Shown here: piece by piece, positions 45,995-57,580 of the stretch
Numbering within the stretch: position 1 is the stretch's first letter
Layout: each line of letters opens with the position of its first letter
DNA from: Plectrocnemia conspersa
Taxonomy: Eukaryota > Arthropoda > Insecta > Trichoptera > Polycentropodidae
Reading direction: 5' to 3'
NCBI GenBank assembly: GCA_009617715.1
Contig: VTFK01000154.1
Span: 372,001-436,000, forward strand
DNA length: 64,000 bases
The notes under the pieces: generated by a model
Told to the model about the DNA's origin: nothing
What the model saw: the letters and a program-made list of their open reading frames with translations, nothing else
Database searches by the model: none
Position numbers and translations under genes: made by a program

Positions 45995-46694
45995 CATTGG
46001 GTCGCAAAGTGTGCGCCGTGGCGCCCTGAGGTGCCGTGGTTTTCTCAAAGAAGCACAATTTTCATAAGTTTATTATTTCCATTTTTAATTAAATATGGTA
46101 GAAACCATTTTCTTACTTATTAACTATCCTCTAAAAGTAGTTACTTACAAATACTATTTTTACCTGACCCCTTAATTATTAAAAATATTTATTATTTTTC
46201 AAAATGCACATGTTAAAATTTGCCATATATGATAAAAACTAGATAAGCAAAGCCACTGAGAGTAAAAAAAATGGAATCAATGTGTGAGGCCAAAAAAGCA
46301 ATTAAAAAAATTTCTTTGCTATTTAATTGCCTATTGATGTTACCCACAATGTGCTTGACCTAGAAGCTTGATCTAGAGACTGTTCTCTCCGAAAAGTTGA
46401 TATATTAAAATAATTTCTTTGGCTGTCACAATTTAACATAATTTTTAAATATTTGTTATTAAATGAAATTCTCATTAACTGCCTTTAGTTACAGCTTCAC
46501 TTTCATTTCTTTTATTTTTGGAAAAAAATGCATTGTAATAAAAAAATCATTTTTAAACTTTCCAATTTTTTTGATCGTTGCTTTTCTGCGAGTTGTAAAT
46601 ATCGAGTGCTGAGTTTGGTTGTATGTTTATTGTCGTTACACAATAGACATAATGTTTTGGCATCTAATTTAAAACAAAATAATTTACAATCCAC
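45995..46694 (-). pseudogene. hAT (ZBED/GTF2IRD2-type) transposase relic
   Basis: On the minus strand, 46694-46512 reads CKLFCFKLDAKTLCLLCND followed by LAEKQRSKKLESLKM. This is the N-terminal zinc-finger pattern of hAT transposases related to ZBED5 and GTF2IRD2, in which an FxxxxGKxLCLLCN knuckle is followed by a Lys-rich KLxxLKxxL helix; the His ligands between them are lost. Broken frames continue to about 46200. At 45995 the sequence CATTGGGTCGCAAAGTGTGC with CGCCGTGGCGCC looks like a degraded hAT terminus of the CAGTGGTTCGCAAAGTG type, which would be the element's downstream end. The other end was not found. Dead copy. Confidence 0.5.
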
Positions 46695-47410
46695 ATTGCT
46701 TTAAAAGCACGATATTTAAAGTCTACCAGTCTCCTTTTCCTGGTATTGGCAATGATATGGGTAGTAACATAATAAAAAAAATCAAGAATCGTAACATGGG
46801 GTACTAAAGACGCTGTTTAAAAATAGCTGCGTAACGTCGCAGCGGAATACGAAGCAATAGGAGCACCACATACGGTCATATTTCGCAACTCCTCAACTTG
46901 AAGGTCGGCCGTTCCGTTATAACGCATCTTTTGCAATTTTAAAGAGCTTGAAAATGTAAAATCTAATATTTTTTTAGGCCGTGAGCGATTGACCATGTAT
47001 TATAGATATTTCAAAGTTTCATAATAATGTATTATACAAATTAAATGATTTTATAATAAATATATAAATGTTGGTAATAGCTCAGTATAATATACGAAGG
47101 TCAAATGGAAATTTCAAAAGTGTATTAAACATCTGATTTTTAAATATTTTAAGGTTTTAAATATGGGATAAGAGAAAGAGGCTGAAGTTCAACGAATATG
47201 TATATCAGGTGGTAATAAAAGGTCAAATATTTTTTCATAAGTGTCGAAAAAGTTGTATTTACAGCATTGGATCTACGTAAAATATATAATGTCATAAGAT
47301 TAAAAATGCGAGGATTTTGTTTGCCTATCCTTTGTATAACAAAGTGTCTGTTTCTATTTAAATTTAATACATAAATACGTTTAAAATAAATATCGTCTAT
47401 ACATGAGTAG
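46695..47410. other. Mostly AT-rich spacer
   Basis: A small GC-raised patch at 46815-46930 (GCTGCGTAACGTCGCAGCGG and AAGGTCGGCCGTTCCG) inside AT-rich DNA. Nothing recognised as a gene. Confidence 0.45.
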
Positions 47411-48080
47411 TTGTAAATAATTTATATCGCTTCGACACTTTAAGCGAATCCTTTGCACATAACTTTTTCTTCACCAAAACGAACAAGTCAACCGTGAATT
47501 AATTTAAAGTTGCCTCCGTGGTGGTCGGTCTTAGCGATATCTGAGATATATTGAAGATAATCCTTTCATATCCGAGCTGCCGGTTATCAGCAATGAAAAC
47601 CGAGCTTAAAACAAAGGAGGGGCTCAGACCGACACGAACTCGGAACGAAAAGTGTTCGTTGTCACAAATCCAAGGAAGCAATTATTGCCACGTTTATTCC
47701 GCCCCCTAATAAGATCCGAGGGCGTTGCAACCACCCACCCCTAGGTTCCTACCTACCGGCAGTGGTGCTACTGCACCAAGGATTTTTTACGGCGCTAAAA
47801 TTAATTTCCTTCGAGACTCGTTCGAAATTGAACTCGGCCTGGGCGTAGTAACTGCACTAAGTATGCACGTTTGGATACCCCCGGCGAGAGGGAATCAGTG
47901 AAATTGTACGTGAATCCTGAATACCAATTAGGCTGGGGATTTCAGTTAATAAGTTTTCCTCGTTACCGCCGAAACGCTTTTTATCCGATCGGTTTCTGCA
48001 TACGGACTCTTTGTAATCAGAATTAATCAGGCGGACGCTGGCGTTCTTATTTGTTTCCACCAATTCACTATGTGACTAGA
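47411..48080. other. GC-raised non-coding island
   Basis: CAACCACCCACCCCTAGG near 47728, TTTTTTACGGCGCTAAAATT near 47783 and GTTACCGCCGAAACGC near 47962. Antisense frames at 47499-47681 and 47857-48063 show no domain. The island ends about 180 bp before the second recursive splice candidate. Confidence 0.4.
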
Positions 48081-48240
48081 CTTTTAGATTGTTTGGTTCG
48101 AAGTCACATCCGTCTTGAAATGGTATATATTCAATAAATGTACATATGTATAAGGTATCACAACAATACACATACAAATATAAACATGAACTAATAAAAC
48201 GATACCTGTGTGCATATTATATTTTTGCTTTTCAACTTTA

Positions 48241-48310
48241 CTAATATTTTTTTATTTATTTCAGGTATGTCAACATCTTAGTTCTCTGCAAATCTTGTGA
48301 TAGCGTAAGT
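48241..48310 (+). other. Candidate recursive splice site with RS-exon (site 2)
   Basis: The branch point CTAAT (48241-48245), a long T-rich tract and ATTTCAG (48258-48264) lead straight into GTATGT (48265-48270). A second donor GTAAGT begins at 48305, defining a 40-nt exon at 48265-48304. The layout is the same as at 24049-24134, down to the identical GTATGT and GTAAGT hexamers and the same strand. One frame of the 40-nt exon is open, two contain stops. It is 24.2 kb from the first site, a normal distance between ratchet points. Transcript evidence is needed to confirm use. Confidence 0.5.
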
Positions 48311-48635
48311 GTTTTTTTAATAATAATATATAAGTTACTATCACTTTGCTTCACTGTTCGTTGATTGATTTACAAATGACTAAAAAAATTTGAAATTCAA
48401 TTGTGATATTTAAATGTTATCAAATAAGGTCGTTTGGCAAATAAGTAGTTGCTGGTTGGAAATGAGACAGATTAGCCACTGCGAAAAATCTGTTTAGCAC
48501 CGGAAGCAAAACACTATATTTTAGAACTGAATATGTCTCATATCTTAAATACTCTGTCCATATTGTAGAACTCACAACATTGTTCCCTGTTTGTATATTA
48601 AACCTCTATGCTACATCTTGTCTAAGGCATGCGCC

Positions 48636-50430
48636 TAGGGATTGCAATAATACTAGTATTACCGAGAGAAAAACAGTTAATACCGATGTTACAATATTGC
48701 CATTATTATTATTATTTCAAAAATTGATAATAAAAAAGACTGACAAGTCAAACTGAAGGCTTTGATGCTAAGTTTATGGTGTAGTATATTGTTTACTGTG
48801 GATGCATGTTATTGAATAAGGATGTAGTAACTATTTTCGTCTTCATATATTTTTTTTGGAAATATAATAAACAAACAAGTCATATTTTGACTACTTTATC
48901 CGTTTGTGTTTCAAGCAATATAAATGATTGAGGAATTTAAAAGGATTTATGCATATATCGTGTTTCAAGCAATAAAATATATTTAAAAATTCTTTATACG
49001 CTGATCTTTAATTGTGTTGTATACTACTTCTAATAAAAATTAATAAGACGACTGTGTACGAACATCTTTTTGTCCCATTAATTTCCTTACTATATTGTCG
49101 GGAAAAATATTTTGGAAAAACGGGTGCCAAAACTTTATTCTGTTGAACCAATAAGTCTAGAAAAACATTGTCTTTGACAAAATATCGTCTTTGATCGACC
49201 GCTCCTGGATGCCTCCCAAATTTTTATACCAAGGGCGAGAACATCACATCGCGAATTTATTATAATAAAATATATTCATATATTACTTATTATTTTTTTT
49301 TAAAGTTATGATTATACAAAAAAATCTTATGAAAAAGTAGTATGCAGAGAACTGTAAATTTGTTTGCTTAAAATGATACATATTTTTTTAAGAATAGATT
49401 TATGTGATTAAAATGTGATTTAAATTATTACACATTTATTATTTATTTTAGAGTATCGCAATAATATTTATGATCTCTCTATTACTTTTAAATGTCTACT
49501 TATATTAAAAGTAATAAAAAAATAGATCAATACTGCATATTTTTTTACTTTGATATCCTACGCCGTTAACTTTACTGAATTTATTCCCTTACAATGAGAC
49601 TTATTTTAATATGATTTCATGCAATATAAACATTATTGTTTTTGTAGTTCTAAGGCATCAAAATATCGTTTTTAAGAAATAAAATACACATTTAAAAAAA
49701 TTAAATTTTCACTAATAATATTAGTATTTCATTTTGTATTATCGGTAGTATCAAATTTCGATTTCTGTCCCAAAACTGGTATTTTAAGTATCGGTGGAAT
49801 TCTGTGTCTATTGTGTTTTTCTCTTAAACCATACTAGTGATTTGATATGATCTGATTTTTATCTCTTTAACAGAAGTTTCTCTAAAACTTTTAAAATAAT
49901 AGGCATGATATGGATATATATATGATTGATGATGATAAATATCAGGTTCATACTAAAATGTGTGTTTATTCGATACGACTATTCAAAGACAATAAATTTC
50001 AATACCCGAAGTCCGGGATTATAAAACATAAGGAATGCTTTGATTTAAGCAATTAAACCTACGTGTCATCTGTGAATCTTTGAGGCTGTGAAATGCTTTT
50101 TTTATAGGAAGCAAAATCAGAAAAAATGATAAAACACTTGATGCTTTGATGTTTGTAAGTTTTATTCAAAATAATGTTTTAATTTGAATTACATGTACAT
50201 AATCAAAAGTTTTTTTTTCTTCTCAAATAAATTTATCTTTTTTTTTTTTATTATAAAATTTTAAGTGAGACTAAAATTATACGTACTTTATAATGTTATA
50301 AAAAACAGTGTAAAATATTTTATTATTCATTTTAAATTAAATCGATAAAATGTGGAAAAATCAGGAAACACGACTAATTGCAATACCGAAATCCCGGGAT
50401 CAAAATTTTGGCCCGGGATTGGAATCCCTA
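48636..50430. mobile_element. Possible hAT-like element bounded by TAGGGATT ends
   Basis: TAGGGATTGCAATAATACTA starts at 48636, and the opposite end, read on the minus strand from 50430, is TAGGGATTCCAATCCCGGG. The outer 13 bases agree at 12 positions. The flanking eight bases do not match, so two separate insertions or a rearranged element are possible. The right end includes AATCCCGGG (50390-50398) paired with CCCGGGATT (50412-50420). No transposase frame is visible inside. Confidence 0.35.
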
Positions 50431-50502
50431 GATACGACTATTCAAAGACAATAAATTTATAAGTAAGGGATGCTTTGTAAGCAATTAAACCTACTCGGTT
50501 GC
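49971..50502 (+). repeat. Pair of direct repeats
   Basis: GATACGACTATTCAAAGACA and AATAAATTT occur at 49973 and again at 50431. Both are followed by GAATGCTTTG or GGATGCTTTG and AAGCAATTAAACCTAC. The first copy has about 35 extra bases including CCGAAGTCCGGGATTATAAA. The copies are about 458 bp apart and the second starts exactly at the right TAGGGATT end, so the insertion and the duplication appear linked. Confidence 0.7.
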
Positions 50503-50800
50503 AAATGGTTTTATAGCAAAAAAATGTTCTTGATATTTGTGTGCATATTTAATTTAATAAGCAATATGAAAAAAACTGCAGTGTAAATATACTTTTCAGA
50601 CACATTTTCGACAATCTAAATATTTATTTACTCGAAATATATACTTAAAACATTTTTCACAATTCTTTACATTATTAAAAAAAATACCACAAAAATGTTG
50701 TGCTTTTATATCCCTCATTTAAAATAATATGCAAATATTCACGATTACTTCCCATAAAACCAACATTTCAGCAATTTCTAAATTAAAAGTATACCCCATA

Positions 50801-51440
50801 TTTCTTCGGATCCAGGTAAATAAATACAAAAAAATAATAATCTGGTTTCCAGCCGAGTAAGAGATATCGTAAACCTACACCGCTGCGCCACGAAGATTTA
50901 TAATATATATTAAAATTCGTTCCGGACGGGGCGCGGTGGGAATCGCATTAAGACGTCACATTACCGCCATCCGAGAACGAAATGGAATATTGTCGGGTTC
51001 GGATTCGGCCACGGAGAAGAGAAGAGAAGCGAGTATTAGCGGCGACGGAAGTCGTATTTCGAGCTTTGGAAGGCTGCACATATCGCGTGCAAGCTCAAAG
51101 TTGAAGTGCACTAAAGCTCGCGCGAAGCGTTCGCCGCCAGCAGATGTTTTCGATTCAATAGGTGCTCGTCCACAAACTGTCGCGCGCCAAAACAAAAATC
51201 GAAAACGACACAAACTTTGGGCTAAAGTTATATTGTATTATATATATAGGTGTTTTAGGCGAGTGTGGGATATATAAAAGTTTAGAGCGCCTTCGAGTGT
51301 CGCTTCCTGCCGGCGGACGGTTGTAGTGAATGATGTTATCGGAAATTACTTCAAAACGCTTCCGTGAAAGTTCAAAGATGTGCGGCGAGAAAAATGTTAC
51401 TCGGTTTCAATTGTGATTGTAACCCGCGGGTAAACCGAAG
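50801..51440. other. GC-raised non-coding island
   Basis: A 113-codon plus-strand frame (50936-51277) opens with GTG and contains no early ATG. Its residues are Arg/Ser/Lys rich without a domain, and the opposite strand is also open. I read it as composition-driven. GATCCAG|GTAAAT near 50815 resembles a splice junction without a clear pyrimidine tract. Candidate conserved non-coding element or unrecognised 5' exon region. Confidence 0.4.
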
Positions 51441-52900
51441 TTATCCGTGCTAGTTTCTAGAAACGAAACAATGATAATAAATAAACAATTATTAAGATGA
51501 TAATAAATAAACAATAATATATAAATATCACTTAAACTATACATTAAAGTATTACTAAAAGTATAATTAACAATATATAGAAAAAATATAAAATTTAGCA
51601 ATTAGTTAAATAAAAAAGATTAAGTCAAAAGTTGAAAAAATTGGCAAGCTATTTACAAATATGATACATAAATTAAATCTTAAGTTAAGAATACAATATA
51701 AATGAAAATTCTGTACTACTTAAAATATAACTTATAGTATATTATATGCGTAACGACAAAATAATAAAAATATAGCTGAACGGCTCCAATTGTTTTTCTC
51801 TCATTAAAAAAGCGTTTTATAAAAAATGATAAAATAAATTTAAGATACATATCAAAATGGTTAATGGTGGCTCTATCAGTGGTTTAAGCAAATTTCCCTC
51901 TTTCCACTATTCTCATGCGTATTCTTAGTACCACTTACATTTTGTGATTATAATAAAAACTATGTATTTTAGTGAAACACTTTGTGTAAAATAAAAAAAT
52001 ATACCTACATGCATATTTAATTTATATTAAGAAATAATACACTAATTTATATTAAAAATTTATAAATTATTAACAATCTTAATCGAAAAATTAAAAAACG
52101 TGTACCTTACCAACTGACTAAAAAGAAAAAACAGCTACGTTCCAAAGTATTATTTATTAGTTTACAAAAGCAATATGAAACCATTGCTTAAAATAAAAAT
52201 TAGTTGTGCTAAAAAATAGATTTTTTATCTTCACTATAAGAGATCAAGATAATGGCTAGACAGCAAAAAAGCTCTAAAACATACTCTGAAACTGAGTTTG
52301 CACCCGAATAAACTATTGACAGTGTGACGGTATTTTGCAGAAATTGTTCATGAAAATATTACAGCATATTAAAAGAAAAAATCCATATATAGACAAATAA
52401 ATATACACCTCTTAATGATGGTAAACAACTTAAAGTGATATTTCTTCATGATAATACGAAATCTTATACTTTACTAATTACTGTTACGGATATACCATAT
52501 TTCCCTCACCTTTCATCTACAGAATATTACTTTTGATATTTTTAGACTCATTTCTTTTGATATTTTTAGACTCATTAGAAATCTTATATGTAAAAGTCAT
52601 AAATATAGTATAAAATTTAAGATGGAATACCCTCTAAAAATTACATAAAACGAATTAGGATTAAAAAATTTGCTTCAACCGCAATATTGCCCTCAACCTG
52701 TATTAACTAATAACTATAACGCTTCTCTAAATGAAATTTAATTTTAAATGTAGATTTTTTATAATTATATGATTAAGAATACCTACAAAATTAACTAATA
52801 TGCTAAACAATAACTTTTTAAATATTGTAAATGAAAATCTTACAAGTAAATATATGAGCAAAATTCTATGTATGTATCCATTTTGGATACAATGATTTAA
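51441..52900. other. AT-rich spacer
   Basis: AT-rich DNA without a recognisable gene. It includes the small duplication at 52530-52577 and a run of ATAATAAATAAACAATWATTA at 51473-51515, which is itself a short direct repeat. Confidence 0.55.
52530..52577. repeat. 24-bp perfect tandem duplication
   Basis: CTTTTGATATTTTTAGACTC plus ATTT or ATTA occurs twice in a row (52530-52553 and 52554-52577) with one difference at the last base. Recent slippage or short tandem duplication. Confidence 0.85.
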
Positions 52901-53720
52901 AATATTTCATTCGCATATACAATATTATCGCGTAAATTATATAACGCGCCACATTAAAGATAGGCTATTCGAAATTGCCATACAATTGGCGTGTAATTTA
53001 TTCTCCGGCAACAATTTGCCAATTCAATGTATGTAAATTAATTTAAAATATAGACGGCCGCCGAATAATGAACAAATGAATGAATAATGAACTAATTATT
53101 AGTGCATCAACTCGGCGGTCGATTTCGCATTGGCAATTTCGTTATAAACACGAACGAATCTGTGTTAGATAATTAGCCAACAAATTGACACATTTATCGC
53201 ACGCGTATGTATGCGGTCAGATATAAATCTATATGCGATATGAGTAAAACTAATAAACAGTGCAATTCGCGTGTCAACAGCCATTGTTTAAAACTAATTT
53301 CGACGTTTAAATAGGCTTCGATTGTTGACGCGGGGAGGTAGGAATTTATTAATGGGTTAAAACAGTCGCGTTTGATAATTACGTATGATAATTGGTTACA
53401 ATGGCAACACAGAGTTTTCTACGTATGGTAATTACCTTATGTAGATAGGGGTTCTCGGGGTAGACGAGGGTTCGCCACGTAGCTGCATACTTTCGCGCAT
53501 CGCGACATAAAGCAGGACCCATGGTTATTAAGCGGACCTATGGTATATCACTGCACCAAATCTTTATAAATGTTGCCATAAAACTATCAACCCATAAAGA
53601 CTGAGCTGGGGCTAATGCATAATTATGTGCGGTCTTCACCGCCTATGGCCCGCCCTAGCCGCCGCCCATGGCTACTTTCTAACTGCTTCTGAGCGTATCG
53701 TTACGCCATGCTTCAAGCAT
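52901..53720. other. GC-raised non-coding island
   Basis: Includes AATTGCCATACAATTGGCGT (52973) with an inverted-repeat-like core, GACGGCCGCCGAATAATG near 53054, and GCCCGCCCTAGCCGCCGCCC near 53648. Runs of ATGAATGAATAATGAACTAA lie between. No frame stays open. Candidate conserved non-coding element. Confidence 0.4.
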
Positions 53721-54385
53721 TAATTTAATTAAAATATTTTCCACTTCTCGAAGAATTTTTAAATGCTGCTGATATCAACTAGAAAGTCATTTATAACATC
53801 ATTACTTAGCATTTAAAAGCGTTAGTTAAGAACTTTAATACGTATTTCCTTAAATACAAAGATTCACGTAGAGGTAACCTCTGAATTAAAAATTCCTTTT
53901 TAAAAGGTTTAAAATCATGCGCATTTGATTTTCGTGAAAAAAAACTGATCAAGTTGTCTTTGGATGTCACTCTTGTGTCCAGACATAAAATGCAATCATT
54001 ATCACAATTTTGGTTATCTCTCGATAAAGAATATGCAACCCTCAGTTATGAAGCTATTAAATTGTTCGTTGTTTTTTGACTTTCTATTTATTTGAAAAGA
54101 CTAAGTATGTCAGCAATAAAAATAAAATAGAGAAAACGACTAAATGGTTATTCAGTGCTAAGTTTCTCACTTGCTTACAAAAAGCAGCAATAGATTTCGC
54201 GCTAACATAAAATTGTAACATTGTATTTATTAAATAAAATTGTCACTTTTTGAACGATTGTCACGGTTCTTCTTCTTGTATCTGCTGCTATATCTCAATT
54301 CTTTCTTTGTTCATCTATTGTGTCTCTCTCAGCGTTTTCCACCGCATCCCTTCTCTCGCATCTCTCAACAAGCGTTACATATTTT

Positions 54386-54540
54386 GCTGGTTCGAGATAG
54401 ATCTGGAAAATTGCAGATGAATATGTTTGCTGGCCAAATACTTTTTAGACATGCTCTCGAAATGTGTTTAAAATATAAACAGTCCAGATGGCCACTCTGA
54501 CGATCGGTGACTTAAAGGTAAAATAACAATAGTATTAAAT
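54386..54540 (+). repeat. Dispersed repeat family D, copy 2
   Basis: GCTGGTTCGAGATAG at 54386, then AGTCCAGATGGCCACTC, CGATCGGTGACTTAAAGG and AATAACAATAGTATTA by 54535. Matches copy 1 at 41354-41532 in order and strand. Preceded by a C/T-rich stretch with TGTCTCTCTCAGCG (54319). Confidence 0.6.
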
Positions 54541-55544
54541 TCATGAGAGAGCGTATTGTCTGGCGCAGATCCTTTTTAAACAAATTAGAGGGTTGGTGAA
54601 ATATTTAAAAATATATACCGTTTGGTTACAAAATCTCTTTTTTAATAATAAAAAAATTCTAAGTGTGACCTAACTTTCAATACTGGTTCTTATTTGCTTA
54701 AAATGGTCGTTAGAGTGGCATCTAAGTTGTAACAAATTATGCAGGTCGTTAAAACTCCTACAAAATTAAACTATAAAATTGTAGAGAAAAACATATAAAA
54801 TCACCCTATATACTATTTAAATTTACCATATTTTATTACTCGATTCTCTAAAATTAAATTACACCTACAATACATAATTGATTGCAAAATACAACATAAT
54901 GACCATTAATTTGCATAATATGACAATCAATATAGAATTTGCATTCCTCGGAGAGCAAAGTTCTGAACTATAATATCATTGTGCCCTTCGATAAATAATT
55001 GCAGTATTTTTAGATACATAATAAAAAGTTATACATATTTTTTAATAACTAATAATAACTCTAATTATATGAAATTAAAAATAATCTGTGACACTGAATA
55101 TATTCACAAAGTAAGTTATTTTGCTGACAGCGCACTATTAAAAAGAATACTAGTAAAGCGTACAAAGGGATATTTTTGTTTTATTCGGTTAGTATAACTA
55201 CTGTTTTCAATTGGATCTATATGCAAAGCCTTAGTTACAGCAACGTTGTGTTTGTAGCATGTGTTTACATATGCCACGTCAGTTTTCAATCTCGCTAATT
55301 GCGAGTTAACTGGGAAAACTAGTAATTGTTTATTTTATAAACATACATAAATTACCATATATAGAAAGAAATTTAGATAACGCTAACAGATGGTGAATTT
55401 GGTAATAGCAGATCTTGGAAGTCGAAGAATGTTTGCTGGCGTGTCGAGTTATTATCGGCTGTGATTTTGTCAGGCAGCTGGAATCTGTTTTGATGTGTTT
55501 TCGTGTTTATACTGACTGATGTCCTAGCTTGTCTCTACTACTGT

Positions 55545-55735
55545 AACTCCGTGGTGTATCTTTCACTACGTTTTTTCCCCGACTCCTGTTCTGTGATCGA
55601 GTGTTGCATATTATATTACAGAACTGCTACTTGTACACACCCACAAAACGTCTTAAAAGAAAATTGGTTCTGATGGCTAACCCAGCGATCGGTAACCAAA
55701 GGGTAATAAAACAATAGTATTATTATTATAGTAAA
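55545..55735 (+). repeat. Dispersed repeat family D, copy 3
   Basis: The end GGTTCTGATGGCTAACCC, CGATCGGTAACCAAAGGGTA and AACAATAGTATTATTA (55666-55722) matches copies 1 and 2. The upstream part is more diverged (TTGTCTCTACTACTG near 55529). Copies 2 and 3 are only 1.2 kb apart. Confidence 0.55.
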
Positions 55736-55934
55736 AGAACGTGTCCTTTGCAAACAAATAGTATTTTTTTCTGCGGTACTTATAAAAAAAAAGAATGTTT
55801 TGGTACCAATGTAGCCCTGGGTATGTTTTAAATTATTGACGAAATTGTTTGACTACAATTTTTTTTAGTTTTGTGAAAATAATGTTTATTGCCCTGATGT
55901 ATTTTTGAGTTTAGATAGTGAGCCTTAATAGTTG

Positions 55935-57580
55935 TTAAAATGCACGGGACACGGTCAATTGGGCGACGGCGATTGGGCGACGGTCAAATGGGCGATTCAA
56001 AATGGGCGACGGACAAATGGGCGATGGTCTTTTGGGCGACGGTCTTTTGGGCGATAGAATAATAATGCATTACAAATAAATGTGATGCAAATCATGATCT
56101 TATAATTAATTAAATAATTAACATAATTTAATACATATTAAAAAATATATATATGTATATTATATATACGAAACACGAAAATATAGGTAATATTTTTTAG
56201 AATAGAATTAAAAGATGAAAACATTATTTGGTCTAAACAAAATATAATATACCTACATAAGATATAGTATGTATATATTTACTTATCATTTGTGCTTATT
56301 TAATCATAAAATATCAGTGATTTTTTTTATTCAAGAATTTTAGAGAGTTACCCGATATCATAAAACACTTAAAACACACGGCTTAAGTCGGTAATTTTAT
56401 TATAAGTATACTACCTGATAAATTTTTATAGTGGGCCCTTACGCGAATTTTTTTTATGTTTTGAGCCTTGGAAACTACTCTGAGAACAAACCTTTGGAAT
56501 TTCCAAAAACCGCATATTTTACAGTTATCTATTTTAAATTAGATAGGATAGTTATATATAAATATAATAACACAGAACTAATGCTAATAAGTGTTTATCG
56601 TGGATTTTGCCCTTTACGCGATTTTTTTATGTTTTGAGACTTATAAATTACTGTGAGAACAATCTTTTGGAATTTCCAAAAAATCGCATATTTTACCGTT
56701 ATCTATTTTAAACTGAATAGGGTAGTTATATATATAAATATAATAACCTAGAACTAGCGCTGATAAATGTTTATCGTGGGTTTTGCCCTTAACGCGATTT
56801 TTTTTTATGTTTTGCGCCTTGGAAATTAGTGTGAGAATAAACTTTGCGAATTCACAAAAATCGCATATTTTACAGTTATCTATTTAAAACTAGATAGGGT
56901 AGTTATATATAAATATAAAAACCCATAACTAGCGCTCAGTATACTTTTGAATTTTGACTGAAAATGTTCGCAAAAAGTTTCGTTGCGTCTTTGAAAATTA
57001 TTTTTGTCGTGGTTTTAAAACACTGTCACAGTGTCATTGTGTTTTTGGTAAAAAATTCAGTACAGCAAGAAAATAAGTATGTGTCTTTTTATTCACATGT
57101 GGGTTATATTTTATGTGCTATTTATAGATAATTGGTTTTTATAGATCATTGTTGAGAACGACTAATTTGAGTTACCACAGTTTATATTCTTCATAAATGG
57201 ATAATTCAGTCATATTAAGTCAAAAAGACAAGGAAAAAAATATGTTTGGAATGGATATCTTTATAAAAAGAACAGACCAAAGAATTTTCATAAAAGTTTT
57301 GAGGTACAATAGAAAAAATATCATAGAATATTTACATGGTATTGCATATAATTATAATATGAGTTAATAATTTGAAAATAAAATTGTTTTTAGCATTTAA
57401 TATACTTTTCGTTTTAATGTATATTTTATTAATATTTACAATAAAGCAAAGCGTGCAAGTTTTTTCTGTCGCCCATATGACCGTCGCCCAAATAACCATC
57501 GCCCAATTGACCGTCGCCCAATTGACTGGAATCGCCCATTTGTCCGTCGCCCAATTGTCGCGTACCGAAATGCACTTTAA
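55935..57580. mobile_element. TTAA-flanked DNA element with inverted GGGCGA arrays
   Basis: TTAA lies at both edges (55935-55938 and 57577-57580). The left end reads AATGCACGGGACACGG then CAATTGGGCGAC; the right end on the minus strand reads AGTGCATTTCGGTACGCG then CAATTGGGCGAC. Inside each end is an array of short repeats: GTCAAATGGGCGAC-type units on the plus strand at 55955-56056, and the reverse complement at 57467-57563. The 1.6-kb middle is AT-rich with a threefold 170-bp tandem repeat and no transposase, so the element is non-autonomous. TTAA targets suggest piggyBac or Kolobok superfamilies; neither can be confirmed from the ends. Confidence 0.65.
56431..56938 (+). repeat. Three tandem copies of a ~170-bp unit
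   Basis: Units start at 56431, 56600 and 56776 (169, 176 and about 163 bp). Each begins GTGGGYYTTG or close, then CCYTWACGCGATTTTTTT, TATGTTTTGAGCCTTGG, a purine-rich middle, ATCGCATATTTTAC, and GATAGGGTAGTTATATAT. The copies differ by scattered substitutions. A 68-codon frame across unit 1 is a by-product. Confidence 0.85.

Noticed and set aside
50936..51277. 113-codon plus-strand frame
   Set aside because: Opens with GTG, has no internal ATG near the start, Arg/Ser-rich without a domain, and the opposite strand is also open; best explained by GC island composition.
54240..54500. 86-codon frame rich in Leu and Phe
   Set aside because: Lies across C/T-rich DNA and dispersed repeat copy 2, non-ATG start, no domain.
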